This document shows, in pieces, positions 1-8,433 of a DNA stretch of 64,000 nt (position 1 is its first letter; every line of letters starts with the position of its first letter). Made by a program: the position numbers and the translations under genes. Source of the stretch: Martinezella multihospitum (GTDB lineage Bacteria; Pseudomonadota; Alphaproteobacteria; Rhizobiales; Rhizobiaceae). The stretch spans positions 1 to 64,000 of the forward strand of contig NZ_FMAG01000004.1 of assembly GCF_900094585.1 (NCBI RefSeq). The letters are read 5' to 3'. The notes beneath the pieces were generated by a model, which was not told the origin of the DNA, ran no database searches, and saw only the letters and a program-made list of their open reading frames with translations.

Positions 1-1893
1 GGAACCACCGAATGCGCCGGCGATCCTGGATCGCAGCGCCCGTGCAGGCGAGGCGGCAGGGCTGGATCGCTCCGTCGCGGCAGCTGGCCGCGCATGGCTG
101 CGACCACTTTGCAGATCGAATTGTCCGAGCAGCTCATTCAGGGCCGTCACCTCCTTGGCAAGGCTGTAGCTTGCCGCGGTGGATTCCTCGACCATGGCGG
201 CATTCTGCTGTGTTCCCTGATCGATGCTGTTGACCGCCGTGCTGATCTCCTGCAGGCCGGTCGCCTGCTCGCGGGCGGCCTCGACGATCGCCCGCACGTT
301 GCGGTCGATGTCTTCGACCTCCTTGACGATCTGCTGCAGCGAGTGCCCTGTCTTGGTAACGAGATCGACGCCGCTGTCGACCTGCTGTCCGGATGTGGAA
401 ATCAGCGCCTTGATCTCCTTGGCGGCCGTGGCGGAGCGCTGTGCCAACTCACGGACTTCCTGGGCGACGACGGCAAAGCCCTTGCCCGCTTCTCCCGCCC
501 GCGCCGCCTCGACGCCCGCATTGAGCGCCAGCAGGTTCGTCTGGAAGGCGATATCGTCGATGACACCGATGATATTGCTGATTTCGCCCGAGGATTTCGA
601 GATTGCCTCCATGGCGGCAATCGCTTCCTGCATGACTTCCCCGGATTTTTCGGCGCCGATGCGCGCGCGTCCGACCAGCGAGCTTGCTTCCTCGGCGCGC
701 CGGGTGGAATCCTTGACGGTCGTGGTGATCTCCTCGAGTGCGGCCGCCGTCTCCTCGACGGAGGCTGCCTGTTGCTCGGTGCGCTTGGAAAGATCATCGG
801 CTGCAGACCGGATCTGGCTGGCGCCGGCGGCAATGGCCTGACCTCCCTGGCCAACGGAGCGCAGCGTTTCCTCCAGCTTCGCCATCGAGGCATTGAAATC
901 GGCCCTCAGACGGTCGAGGTGATCAACGAAGGGCTGCTCGATGCGATAGACCAGATTGCCGTTCGAAAGCTCGGCCAGACCGCTTGCCAGGCCATCGACG
1001 GCAAATTGCGTGTCCGCCGCATCCTTGGCCTTCTGCGCTTCGCGCTCCAGCCTTTCCTTCTCGGAGAGGCTGCGATTGGCGCTCGCCTCCTGTTCCAGTC
1101 TTATCCGCTCGATGGCATGGTCGCGGAAGATGGAGACGGCAGCAGCCATCTGGCCGACTTCGTCCTTGCGGCCAATGCCGGCGATCTGCTCATCGGTCTT
1201 GCCGTCCGCAAGCGATACCATGCGTGCCCGCAGCCGTTCGATCGGGGCGGCAATCCCGCGCGCCGAGACAAAGGCCGCGATTACGACCGCAGCCGCGAAA
1301 AGAACGCCAAGCGCGATCAGGGTGTCGGTGATGGTAGCTGCTGCATGGGCGCCCAATTCATCGCTCTTGGCGCTGATGTTCTGATTATTGGTCTCAACCC
1401 AATGCCGAATGGCAAGGGCTTCTTCGCCGATCAATTTATCTGCTTGCTTCAGCATGCTTGTTGCTGTGTCATTATCATCGAGTTTGCCAGCGGCTACGGC
1501 TTTGTCGGTTAGGACAAGAATATCTTTGGCCCTTGCCAAAAGCGGCTCTATCGCATCTGCTTGTTCAGGCAGGGATTGTTTGACATTTGCGAAGCGCTCC
1601 AGGAGTGCCTGCCTATTCTCCTCATAGCCGGTGAGGAAGCTAGCCATTTCCTGATCTTTCGAGCTGTAGACCAGGATTTGATAGGCATTATAGCTCAGCG
1701 CAGCCAATCTTTGATTGGCCATAGACATCTGGACCGCAGCAGCTTCATCTGTGGATATGAATTTGGAATAGCTGCCTACGGTGTCGCGATATTGCGATGA
1801 TATGAGCAGCGCTCCGCCAATGCCGATCATGCAGATCGGGATGATCACTGATAGGATCTTAGTCCTGATCTTGACGTTCTGAAGAAATGACAT
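1..1893 (-). CDS. Methyl-accepting chemotaxis protein, 3' end cut off by the window
   Basis: Transmembrane chemoreceptor that would signal to CheW/CheA. Read from the ATG at 1893 the frame stays open for 631 codons to base 1, so the C-terminus lies outside. It starts MSFLQNVKIRTK, then a first membrane segment (about residues 12-32), a periplasmic helical part of about 150 residues, a second membrane segment (about 190-210), a HAMP region and a second HAMP-like linker. The cytoplasmic signalling hairpin carries the conserved tip DDIAFQTNLLALNAGVEAAR, followed by GKGFAVVAQEVRELAQRS. That tip is diagnostic for the family. The ligand is unknown; the ligand-binding region looks like a generic four-helix bundle. 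It is likely monocistronic, with a weak GAGAG ribosome site. Residues near the window edge are rich in Ala, Pro and Ser, as in the variable tail of rhizobial MCPs. Confidence 0.93.
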   Translation of the reverse strand, partial: MSFLQNVKIRTKILSVIIPICMIGIGGALLISSQYRDTVGSYSKFISTDEAAAVQMSMANQRLAALSYNAYQILVYSSKDQEMASFLTGYEENRQALLERFANVKQSLPEQADAIEPLLARAKDILVLTDKAVAAGKLDDNDTATSMLKQADKLIGEEALAIRHWVETNNQNISAKSDELGAHAAATITDTLIALGVLFAAAVVIAAFVSARGIAAPIERLRARMVSLADGKTDEQIAGIGRKDEVGQMAAAVSIFRDHAIERIRLEQEASANRSLSEKERLEREAQKAKDAADTQFAVDGLASGLAELSNGNLVYRIEQPFVDHLDRLRADFNASMAKLEETLRSVGQGGQAIAAGASQIRSAADDLSKRTEQQAASVEETAAALEEITTTVKDSTRRAEEASSLVGRARIGAEKSGEVMQEAIAAMEAISKSSGEISNIIGVIDDIAFQTNLLALNAGVEAARAGEAGKGFAVVAQEVRELAQRSATAAKEIKALISTSGQQVDSGVDLVTKTGHSLQQIVKEVEDIDRNVRAIVEAAREQATGLQEISTAVNSIDQGTQQNAAMVEESTAASYSLAKEVTALNELLGQFDLQSGRSHARPAAATERSSPAASPARALRSRIAGAFGGS

Positions 1894-2904
1894 GGCTTGG
1901 TCGCTCTCGGTAAAGAGTGGAGACCGCTAGTGCGACGGCATGGTTGCACGCCAGCGATGACCCGCTTCGGATGATAGGGACAGTACAGAGAAGGAGCTTC
2001 CTGCTCGCCGCCTATGGCGCTGCGTAACGATGAGAGCGCCCTCTACCTGACAAAGTGGTTAAGATTGCTGGAATATTGCATAAATTTAATGTTAAATATT
2101 ATGCTGATTGCTGTGCCTTTATTTGCCTATTAACCGTTGATTGCAGCAAATTTCATTTCGTTTATATCAAGGCAACTAAAGCGAATATTTGCTGGTTATG
2201 CAATTAAAAGGCAAGCGATGATCATATCATCTCGACGGCAAGTATATTGTACGAATTTCGGAGCCCGACACATGCAAGGCGACCTGACTTGAGGCAAAAC
2301 GTATCCGCACAAAAAGAGATGCGGTCGATGATCCGCGCAGCAGGACTGGCAGAAAATTGCCCTAAGCACGTCGCATCGCGACCGTTCAATTATCGGAGGT
2401 TGCTGGGGTTCTGTGGTTCAGTTCTCACCAAGTGCCGTAATTTCTTGGTTGTATGGTGGGTGGTCCATCATGAGAGGTCGCTTTGGCTTGGTGAAAGATC
2501 AGGTGCAACGGAAGGTTCAAACCGAGTAGGGCATCGGCAGATTCCATCCCGTTGAGAGGGTTGAGAATCCCAAGCGGTATTAGATGCCTCGATGTATAGT
2601 GTCGAGAGGGGTCTCTTTCCGGCAATCGATGCATGCAAACCGAACGCTCCGGTCGAGATTAGACGCGTAGGGAGGAATTGTTAGCGCGGAAGGTGCAGAC
2701 GATTTAGTACTATTGGGGAGCTGGAAAACTGTCGCGTCGGTCGTAGACTTCTGATCCTGAGTTCGCAAGTCAGGGGAGATGCGGCCAGGAGCGCCGGTGC
2801 GCTCGTCGGTGAAAGTAAGCCGAAACAGGCGGTTCGACTCCGCGGCCGCAACCAAGCCTCTCGATGGTGTCACAAGCTGGTGGACAGAAAAACTGGAGTT
2901 GTAA
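1894..2904. other. Non-coding or eroded stretch upstream of the chemoreceptor
   Basis: About 1 kb without a gene I can support. The first 300 bases are AT-rich and probably hold the chemoreceptor promoter. Several open frames of 70-100 codons exist on both strands but have no recognisable domain, no good ribosome site and a codon pattern unlike the neighbouring genes. The stretch merges into clearly degraded genes, so it is probably a decayed region. Confidence 0.5.
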
Positions 2905-3559
2905 CTACTTTCGGCTCCGGAACCGCTCGAACGCTGTCAGACGCTGAACTGGCGGATCGGCATCCTCCCAGCGATAGCCTCGCTCTTTGAGCTGGTCCTT
3001 CAGGTCGAAGGGTGCGTTCGCCGCGAAGATGCGCGCGGGACCGCTGGCTTGTCTGATAAAGCTCGGCAAAAGGTGTTTGATCACTATCGCTCTGGGAGAG
3101 CACCAGCACCTCCAACAGCGCGAAACAATCATCGACAGCGCGGTGTCCGATATGAAAATAGCCACTCTGATTGACGAGATAGCCGAGTTTGGTTCCCTCA
3201 TATCTTCTGGCACTCCAATCGATCTCAGAATTCGAGCAAGCCCAGGCCTTGCGGAGAAAAATGAGAAAAGGCCTCGCAAAAGGGACGATCGAAGCCGGCA
3301 TTATGGGCAATGATGGGATCTTCGGGCTCGATGAGCGCCCGCACCGCCGGCATGTCGATCATCTGGCCGAGGACCATGGCGTCGGTGACATTTCCGATCT
3401 CGTCTTTCCTCGAATCGAGACCGGTGGTTTCTGTATCGAGAATGATGCCTCGGAGCGGATAGCCCTGGCTTTGGAGTAGTGCCGATCGCGCAAATTTGAT
3501 GCCGACGTTTTGCGAACGGTCTGTGCATTCTGCGAAAACATGTCGAGCTGGGACGTCAT
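2905..3559 (-). pseudogene. Degraded DEDDh 3'-5' exonuclease (DnaQ-like)
   Basis: Pieces of one exonuclease lie in order in three minus-strand frames. Near 3559 is a start-like MTSQLDMF. About 3450-3300 in a second frame gives GIILDTETTGLDSRKDEIG, the Exo I motif, then AHNAGFDRPFCEAFS, the Exo II region. About 3250-3130 in a third frame gives WACSNSEIDWSARRYEGTKLGYL and GHRAVDDCFALLEVL, the Exo III motif HRAVDD. About 3060-2950 gives RIFAANAPFDLKDQLKERGYRW. Intact relatives have roughly 40 more residues between the first motif and the TDAMV sequence, so an internal deletion is present besides at least two frameshifts. No functional protein is expected. Confidence 0.8.
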
Positions 3560-3795
3560 TGGCCATCCAATCAATAGGATGGGAAGTCTAAAGAGCCGAT
3601 CTCAAGGTGAAAAGCGTTCGGCTTCATGGGCACGTCGATACCCACCGATATTGTGTGCAAAAGATTGGATTGAAGGAGCAGAAAATTGCAATGGGAGATC
3701 GTCATCAGACCAAGGTCCAATGTTCAAGGCAGCTCTATTCAGATAGTGCATGACTGCCCCCGGTCGCCGACACCACTGCCACCCGTCGGCGGTCT

Positions 3796-3829
3796 GCCCT
3801 GTCACCGGATTAAACTCCGGTGACAGGGC
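3796..3829. repeat. Perfect 13-bp inverted repeat (hairpin)
   Basis: GCCCTGTCACCGG and its exact complement CCGGTGACAGGGC are separated by eight bases (ATTAAACT). A stem this long and GC-rich would fold strongly in RNA or as a cruciform. No T-run follows on either strand, so it is not a typical intrinsic terminator. It lies between degraded genes and may be a mobile-element end, a recombination site or an old terminator. Confidence 0.8.
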
Positions 3830-3863
3830 GAACGATGCGCGCGCAAATCATTGAACTGCCATT

Positions 3864-3891
3864 GCAATACATGAGGGGCAATACATGAGGG
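3864..3891. repeat. Two tandem copies of a 14-bp unit
   Basis: GCAATACATGAGGG occurs twice back to back with no mismatch. It is a short duplication in eroded DNA, perhaps a replication slip or an excision footprint. No gene function is implied. Confidence 0.75.
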
Positions 3892-3913
3892 ACTAGGGTG
3901 TGTCCGCTGGGAG

Positions 3914-4144
3914 ATGCAGGATCTTTCGACAATGCATCTCAAAGCTATGGAACATATCGTTGTGACGGATTTTATTGAGAAATGGTCTGCCAAGAAGGCG
4001 GATAGGCCTAAGGCCGGCGCGCGGAATGTCGTCGAAACGTTTCGCTTGCGGGTCGCAGAGCAGAAGGATTATCTGGAGGCATATGAGCGCGATCCTGCCG
4101 GCCCACGCCTCGAGTCAACCAAACAGGCTTGTCTCGCCTTGTAA
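3914..4144 (+). CDS. Unrecognised short open frame, doubtful gene
   Basis: A 76-codon frame beginning MQDLSTMHLKAMEH and ending in QACLAL. Its composition is mildly protein-like (acidic and basic residues mixed, one possible helix around VAEQKDYLEAYERD), but I recognise no family and see no convincing ribosome site. Both neighbours are gene remnants, so it may be a fragment of a lost gene rather than a functional small protein. Confidence 0.2.
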   Translation: MQDLSTMHLKAMEHIVVTDFIEKWSAKKADRPKAGARNVVETFRLRVAEQKDYLEAYERDPAGPRLESTKQACLAL

Positions 4145-4197
4145 AGGTACGAAAGCATCGGAAGCTCCGTGGACGATCAACGGATAGCCGCGAGGGT

Positions 4198-4305
4198 TGC
4201 GCACGAATGCTGCGCCTCGTGCAGGAGGGCCGGGTAACGGCTGTCGACGGGACAGATATCGCGATCGAGGCACAATCGATCTGTGTCCATGGTGATATCA
4301 TTTGA
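4198..4305 (+). pseudogene. C-terminal fragment of a LamB/YcsF-type 5-oxoprolinase subunit A
   Basis: The plus frame through the ATG at 4207 reads MLRLVQEGRVTAVDGTDIA and then EAQSICVHGDII before a stop. This matches the end of LamB/YcsF (PxpA) proteins, where a VREGxVTAxDGxxIxxxxDSICVHGD stretch is conserved. Only about 36 codons remain and the rest of the roughly 250-residue protein is missing upstream. Intact PxpA works with PxpB and PxpC to open 5-oxoproline to glutamate. Confidence 0.65.
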
Positions 4306-4645
4306 ACATTCCTTCCGTCGATATCCACCCGGTCGGCACAGGCGGAGGCATGATCGCCTCCGTGGACCGTGCGGGGCTTCTAAGAGCTGGACCGGAAGGC
4401 GCGGGCTTGACGCCTGGACCGGCATGTTACGGTCGTGGCGGCACGCGCCCGACCGTAAGCGATGCGCAGCCCGTGCTCGGGAGGCTCAAGCCGGGTCCAT
4501 ATGCGGGCGGGGTGATAATCTTGAGCCTGGAAAGGCTGTGGAAGCGATCGAGACGCATGTGGCAAAACCACTTGGCCTCGGCGTTAACCCCGCCGCCGGC
4601 ATCATTCAACTCGTCGAGCAGAATATGATTGCTGCCAAAGAATAG
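4302..4645 (+). pseudogene. Frameshifted fragment of hydantoinase/oxoprolinase A (HyuA)
   Basis: One plus frame gives PSVDIHPVGTGGGMIASVD, then GLTPGPACYGRGG and TVSDAQPVLGRL, the phosphate-binding and signature region of the HyuA family of ATP-dependent hydantoinases. Around 4520 the similarity moves to another plus frame reading KAVEAIETHVAKPLGLGV and AAGIIQLVEQNMI. Intact HyuA is about 690 residues; only about 115 codons survive and they need a frameshift. It directly follows the YcsF fragment, so both are probably relics of one lost oxoproline or hydantoin operon. Confidence 0.75.
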
Positions 4646-4867
4646 TCTATTCCGATCGGCTTAATACCGTCCCACAGTGGACCTTTATCTGTCCATCATA
4701 GTCGGAAGCGATTGGGATTCCTTCGAGAGCTAGGCCACATGATGATAGAGCTTACTAGCTTTTGAGCCGTATTCCTTTGCCCTCCATTTCTGAGGCTACT
4801 TGGCCAAAAACATACTGCCTGCCCTGATATAAAAAGGGCCGAACGCGGCTCACTCCATGATTGGAGG

Positions 4868-5146
4868 TTAGTTTCGCCCATTCGATGTCTTCGCCAGCAT
4901 CTCGCTCAGTGTTGCTGCGGAGAGCATGGCTTCGGCCAAAAGTTTCTTGAGCTTCTGATTTTCCTCCATCAGTGCTCTCATTCTTTTGGAATCGAGACCG
5001 GCATTTCCGAAATGAAGGGATTGCCACCGATAGAAGGTCGGTTCGCTGATGCCGTGCTTGTGGCAAACATCAGCAACCGTCACCCCAGCCTGGTGCTCTT
5101 TCAGAATGCCGGAAATCTGGTCGTCGTCGAATTTTCTCTTGCCCAT
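4868..5146 (-). mobile_element. IS3-family transposase OrfA remnant
   Basis: From the ATG at 5146 the frame encodes 92 residues starting MGKRKFDDDQISGILKEH. It contains a helix-turn-helix (VADVCHKHGISEPTFYRWQS) and the leucine-zipper segment MEENQKLKKLLAEAML, typical of OrfA of IS3 elements of the IS407 type. OrfB, which would carry the DDE catalytic domain, is not recognisable downstream (4868 to about 4600), so the element is incomplete and cannot move alone. The start codon lies seven bases after the stop of the adaptor gene, so the normal left end of the element is missing. Confidence 0.85.
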
Positions 5147-5153
5147 CACCGCT

Positions 5154-6599
5154 TCAGTCCTCACGAAATGCTCTGTGGAAACTGTCGAGAAGTGGTCTGA
5201 CAGCATAGAACGCCACGCTGCTTTTGCCCGTTTCGATCAGTGTCTGTGCGGGCATGCCTGCGACCAGTTCGACATCGCTCATCTTCGCCAACCGCTCGTC
5301 CGTTACTCGGATCGTCGCAGCAAAGTATGGTTGGCCGCTCTGCGCGTCGGTAAGACGGTCCGCCGATACATACTCGACCCGGCCTTTCAGCAATGGAACG
5401 CGCCGCTGATTGTATGGAAGGAGGTGAACCTGCGCCTCAAGTCCTGCACGGACGAGATTGATGTCTTCCGGTCTGACGTGGGCGGACACGATGAGACGAT
5501 CGCTGCGCGGCACAAGATCGACGAGTGGCTCGCCCGCGCCGATCACTCCGCCGGCGGTGTGGATGCGCAGGTTCATGATTGTTCCATCTTCGGGAGCACG
5601 GATATCGGTCCTTGAAAGCTGGTCGTCGATCGCCCACAAGCGCTCGCGCAATTGCATGATCTGATTTTCCGTGTCGCGCATGCCTTGCGCGACTTCGCTC
5701 AGCCGGTCGCTCTCAAGCTTTGCAAGATCGGCCTGTGCCTCGCTGATCACCTGGTAGGCGCGCGAAATCTGCGCCTCCACCTGACCCTGCTGGCCGGCAA
5801 GGTCTGCTTTTTCCCGCTGTAGGTTGAGAACGGTATTCTTTCGTTCCAATCCCTTGGCGTTGAGGGTCGTAACCTGATCCAGTTCCTGCTGCGAGATTGC
5901 CGCTCTGTCGGTCAGTGCTGCCTTCTGTGCGCCAAGTCCGATGACTTCCTGGCGCACCTGCGCGATTTTCTCATTGGTGATACCAGCTTCCGCCTGCATG
6001 ACCTGGCGACGCGCTTCGAAGATTTTCCGTTGTCCGGTCATAATCGCGCCGACCGAAGGATCTTTGTCCATTGCTGCCCTGAGGTCTTGCGGAAAGGCGA
6101 TATGGTCAGCGCCCGTCTGCTCGGCAAGCAGGCGGGCGCGGCTTCCTTCGGCGTCCCAAAGTTGCCCTTGAATACTGTCACGCTCCGAGCGGGACTTCGT
6201 GTCGTCGAGTTCTATCACGACTTGTCCGGCCGTGACCGCATCGCCGTTTTTGACGAGTATCCGCCGCACGATGCCGCCTTCCAGGTGCTGAATGGTCTTG
6301 CGGCTGGACTCCGGTTCGATGACGCCCGATGCAACCGCTGCGCTTTTCAGCGGCGCCAGGACCGACCAGATTCCCAATCCGACTATGAAGATGCCGATCA
6401 ACAGGTTCCCCGTCCACATTACGCCCCTGAGCCCCGGCATGGGCGAAGGGGGGGCGGGGCCGCGCTGTTTCGTCCCGAGCACTGGCGCGTAGACTGCCTG
6501 TTGCTTGACTGTCGCCATCGATCGTTCCGCAAAGCGCTGGCTCGCTCGTGACGAATTTGAAAATCTCGCCAGCGTAGCATCCAGTTGAACAAGGGTCAT
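5154..6599 (-). CDS. Type I secretion membrane-fusion protein (HlyD/PrsE family)
   Basis: 481-residue adaptor linking an inner-membrane ABC exporter to an outer-membrane TolC-like channel. A short cytoplasmic N-terminus leads to one membrane segment (about 60-80, MWTGNLLIGIFIVGLGIW). Next come a lipoyl/barrel part (GGIVRRILVKNGDAVTAGQVVIELDD), a long coiled-coil hairpin (about 140-310), the second lipoyl half (SRTDIRAPEDGTIMNLRIHT) and a C-terminal barrel ending RPLLDSFHRAFRED, the usual end of the family. The length is normal. The start is supported by GGGAGG nine bases upstream. It follows the ABC exporter gene by 14 bases, so the two are co-transcribed. No TolC gene is adjacent, so a channel encoded elsewhere must serve it. 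Confidence 0.92.
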   Translation of the reverse strand: MTLVQLDATLARFSNSSRASQRFAERSMATVKQQAVYAPVLGTKQRGPAPPSPMPGLRGVMWTGNLLIGIFIVGLGIWSVLAPLKSAAVASGVIEPESSRKTIQHLEGGIVRRILVKNGDAVTAGQVVIELDDTKSRSERDSIQGQLWDAEGSRARLLAEQTGADHIAFPQDLRAAMDKDPSVGAIMTGQRKIFEARRQVMQAEAGITNEKIAQVRQEVIGLGAQKAALTDRAAISQQELDQVTTLNAKGLERKNTVLNLQREKADLAGQQGQVEAQISRAYQVISEAQADLAKLESDRLSEVAQGMRDTENQIMQLRERLWAIDDQLSRTDIRAPEDGTIMNLRIHTAGGVIGAGEPLVDLVPRSDRLIVSAHVRPEDINLVRAGLEAQVHLLPYNQRRVPLLKGRVEYVSADRLTDAQSGQPYFAATIRVTDERLAKMSDVELVAGMPAQTLIETGKSSVAFYAVRPLLDSFHRAFRED

Positions 6600-6613
6600 G
6601 ACCGCGTCCCTCC

Positions 6614-8329
6614 CTACGTTCCTGTTCGAGATGGCGGTTGAAGATAAGTTTCGTAAATCCGCTCACTGTCGCCGAAGGCAGCCACAGTCCCGTTGCGCAT
6701 AATGGCAATTTTGTTGGTAACTGGCAGGATACCCATCCGGTGAGTTATGATAACAACGGTCATGCCCCTCGATTTCATGCGCTCAATCGCCTTGTACAGC
6801 ATGCGTTCGCCGTCATAGTCCAGGCTCGAGTTCGGATCGTCGAGAACGATGAGGGACGGATTCCCATAGGCCGCCCGTGCCAGTCCCAGCTGCTGGCGCT
6901 GAGCGCGAAGGAGCAGGCTTCCACCTTCGCCGATATCGGTCTCATAGCCCTTTGGCAGCCGCATGATCGCCTCGTGCAATCCAACCAGCTTCGCGGCATC
7001 GATCGCTTTGGCGGGATCTCCTCCATCCAGCCGGCCGATTACATCCTTGATAGCTCCGCCGAAGAGCTCGATGTCCTGCGGCAGATATCCGACGTGGTGG
7101 GTCCCTCCGCAAAGGCGCAGAGCCGAAATATCTACCCCACCAAGAAGAGCGCACCCGCTCGTTGCTTGCACAACGCCTGCTATGACGCGACCTAGCGTCG
7201 ATTTTCCCGATCCCGACGGGCCGATGAGGGCGATGCAATCGCCAGGCGCCAGGTGCAATGTGATACCAGCCAATATCTGCCTGTTGGCGAATGGCTGAAT
7301 ATAGCCGACATTGTCGAGAACAAGGCCATTGGGTTCCGGTTGCGGCACCGTTCTGGCATCGCGTTCCGATGCAACGGCGATCAGCATTCGGTTCAGGCGA
7401 TTGAAGGCATTGCGAGCAAACGTGAAGGAGCGCCATGCACCTATCGCGCCTTCGATCGGCGCGAGCCCGCGCCCGAGCAGCAGGCTCGCAACGAAGATGA
7501 TGCCGGGGCTGCTGTTGCTCGCGAGCACCAGCCATGTGGCGGATCCCATCATCAGGATCTGCGCGAGTGTCCGGATCGATTTGGAGAAACCAAGAATGAT
7601 CTCCGTCCGATGCATCGCGACGTCCTGTGCTCTTCTTGCCATTTCCGCATCGCGATAGACCAGCAGCGCTGCACCATACTGCATGCCCATTGCCCGGATG
7701 ACCTCGATGTTTTTGAGCGCGTTCGCGAATCGCATATAGCTCCTCGAAAGGGCGAGATTGGCGCGGGTAAGCGGCTCTTGCGTCGCCAGTTCCGTGAGGA
7801 ACGCAAACAGCAGAAGCGCCAGCGCGCTCAGAAGGCCGATCGCCCCGAGCAGCGGATGAACAAGAAAGAGCAGGAGCAGGAAGACCGGCGCCCAGGGGAC
7901 GTCAAAAAACAGGGAGCTTGCCGGTGAATCGAGGAATTGGCGTAAGGTGGTAAGATCCCTGTAGCACTCCGTGGCGGCTCCTGCATCGGCGCGCGCGGCA
8001 TATTCGAATGATGCGGTGAGCACCATGGGCCGCAGCCGGTGATCAAGCCAGCTGCCGATGCGCGAAAGAGCTGCCCTGCGCACGATATCCAGCGTTGCTC
8101 CGACTACCACGGCGATAGCGATGATCATTGTCAGCATCAGAAGCGTATCGGCGCTTCGGCTCGACAGGACCCTGTCATAGATCTGCAGGAGATAGACGGA
8201 AGGCGCTAGAAGAAAGAGATTGTAGCCGCAGCTATAGAGGAAAACCAACCCGAGGGCTCCGGCGCAAGCCCGAAGCGCGACAACGAGCTGTGTCTGTGGG
8301 CGCGATGGCGTTACAGAAGGCGTTGCCAT
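6614..8329 (-). CDS. Type I secretion ABC exporter (PrsD-like) with altered ATPase motifs
   Basis: 571 residues from the ATG at 8329, which has GGAG about 12 bases upstream; a longer frame without an obvious ribosome site runs to 8437. The N-terminal half is an ABC transporter membrane domain with about six helices (for example LVFLYSCGYNLFLLAPSVYL). The C-terminal half is the ATPase. Walker A (GPSGSGKST, about 368-376) and the H-loop (VVIITHR) are intact. The usual LSGGQ signature is LLRAQ within SLLLRAQRQQLGLARA (about 475), and Walker B ends VLDDP rather than VLDEP, so the catalytic glutamate is Asp. By family it should export unfolded proteins with C-terminal signals. The flanking glycine-rich proteins are the obvious substrates. 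The altered motifs predict weak ATPase activity. Confidence 0.9.
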   Translation of the reverse strand: MATPSVTPSRPQTQLVVALRACAGALGLVFLYSCGYNLFLLAPSVYLLQIYDRVLSSRSADTLLMLTMIIAIAVVVGATLDIVRRAALSRIGSWLDHRLRPMVLTASFEYAARADAGAATECYRDLTTLRQFLDSPASSLFFDVPWAPVFLLLLFLVHPLLGAIGLLSALALLLFAFLTELATQEPLTRANLALSRSYMRFANALKNIEVIRAMGMQYGAALLVYRDAEMARRAQDVAMHRTEIILGFSKSIRTLAQILMMGSATWLVLASNSSPGIIFVASLLLGRGLAPIEGAIGAWRSFTFARNAFNRLNRMLIAVASERDARTVPQPEPNGLVLDNVGYIQPFANRQILAGITLHLAPGDCIALIGPSGSGKSTLGRVIAGVVQATSGCALLGGVDISALRLCGGTHHVGYLPQDIELFGGAIKDVIGRLDGGDPAKAIDAAKLVGLHEAIMRLPKGYETDIGEGGSLLLRAQRQQLGLARAAYGNPSLIVLDDPNSSLDYDGERMLYKAIERMKSRGMTVVIITHRMGILPVTNKIAIMRNGTVAAFGDSERIYETYLQPPSRTGT

Positions 8330-8433
8330 TATCCGATCTCGCTCCACTTGATATTGACAAGACAAGGCTGCCGGTGGGTTTCGCAGCCTATGAGGGTCGC
8401 CAGCCGAAGCCGGCGACCCGCAGGGCCTGGGGT

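Noticed and set aside
94..1512. Long open frame (472 codons) on the plus strand across the chemoreceptor
   Set aside because: It is the antisense shadow of the receptor, whose minus-strand translation shows clear MCP motifs; the plus product matches no family and is rich in odd residues.
2247..2873. Short frames of 70-100 codons on both strands
   Set aside because: No domain, poor starts and unusual composition in decayed DNA.
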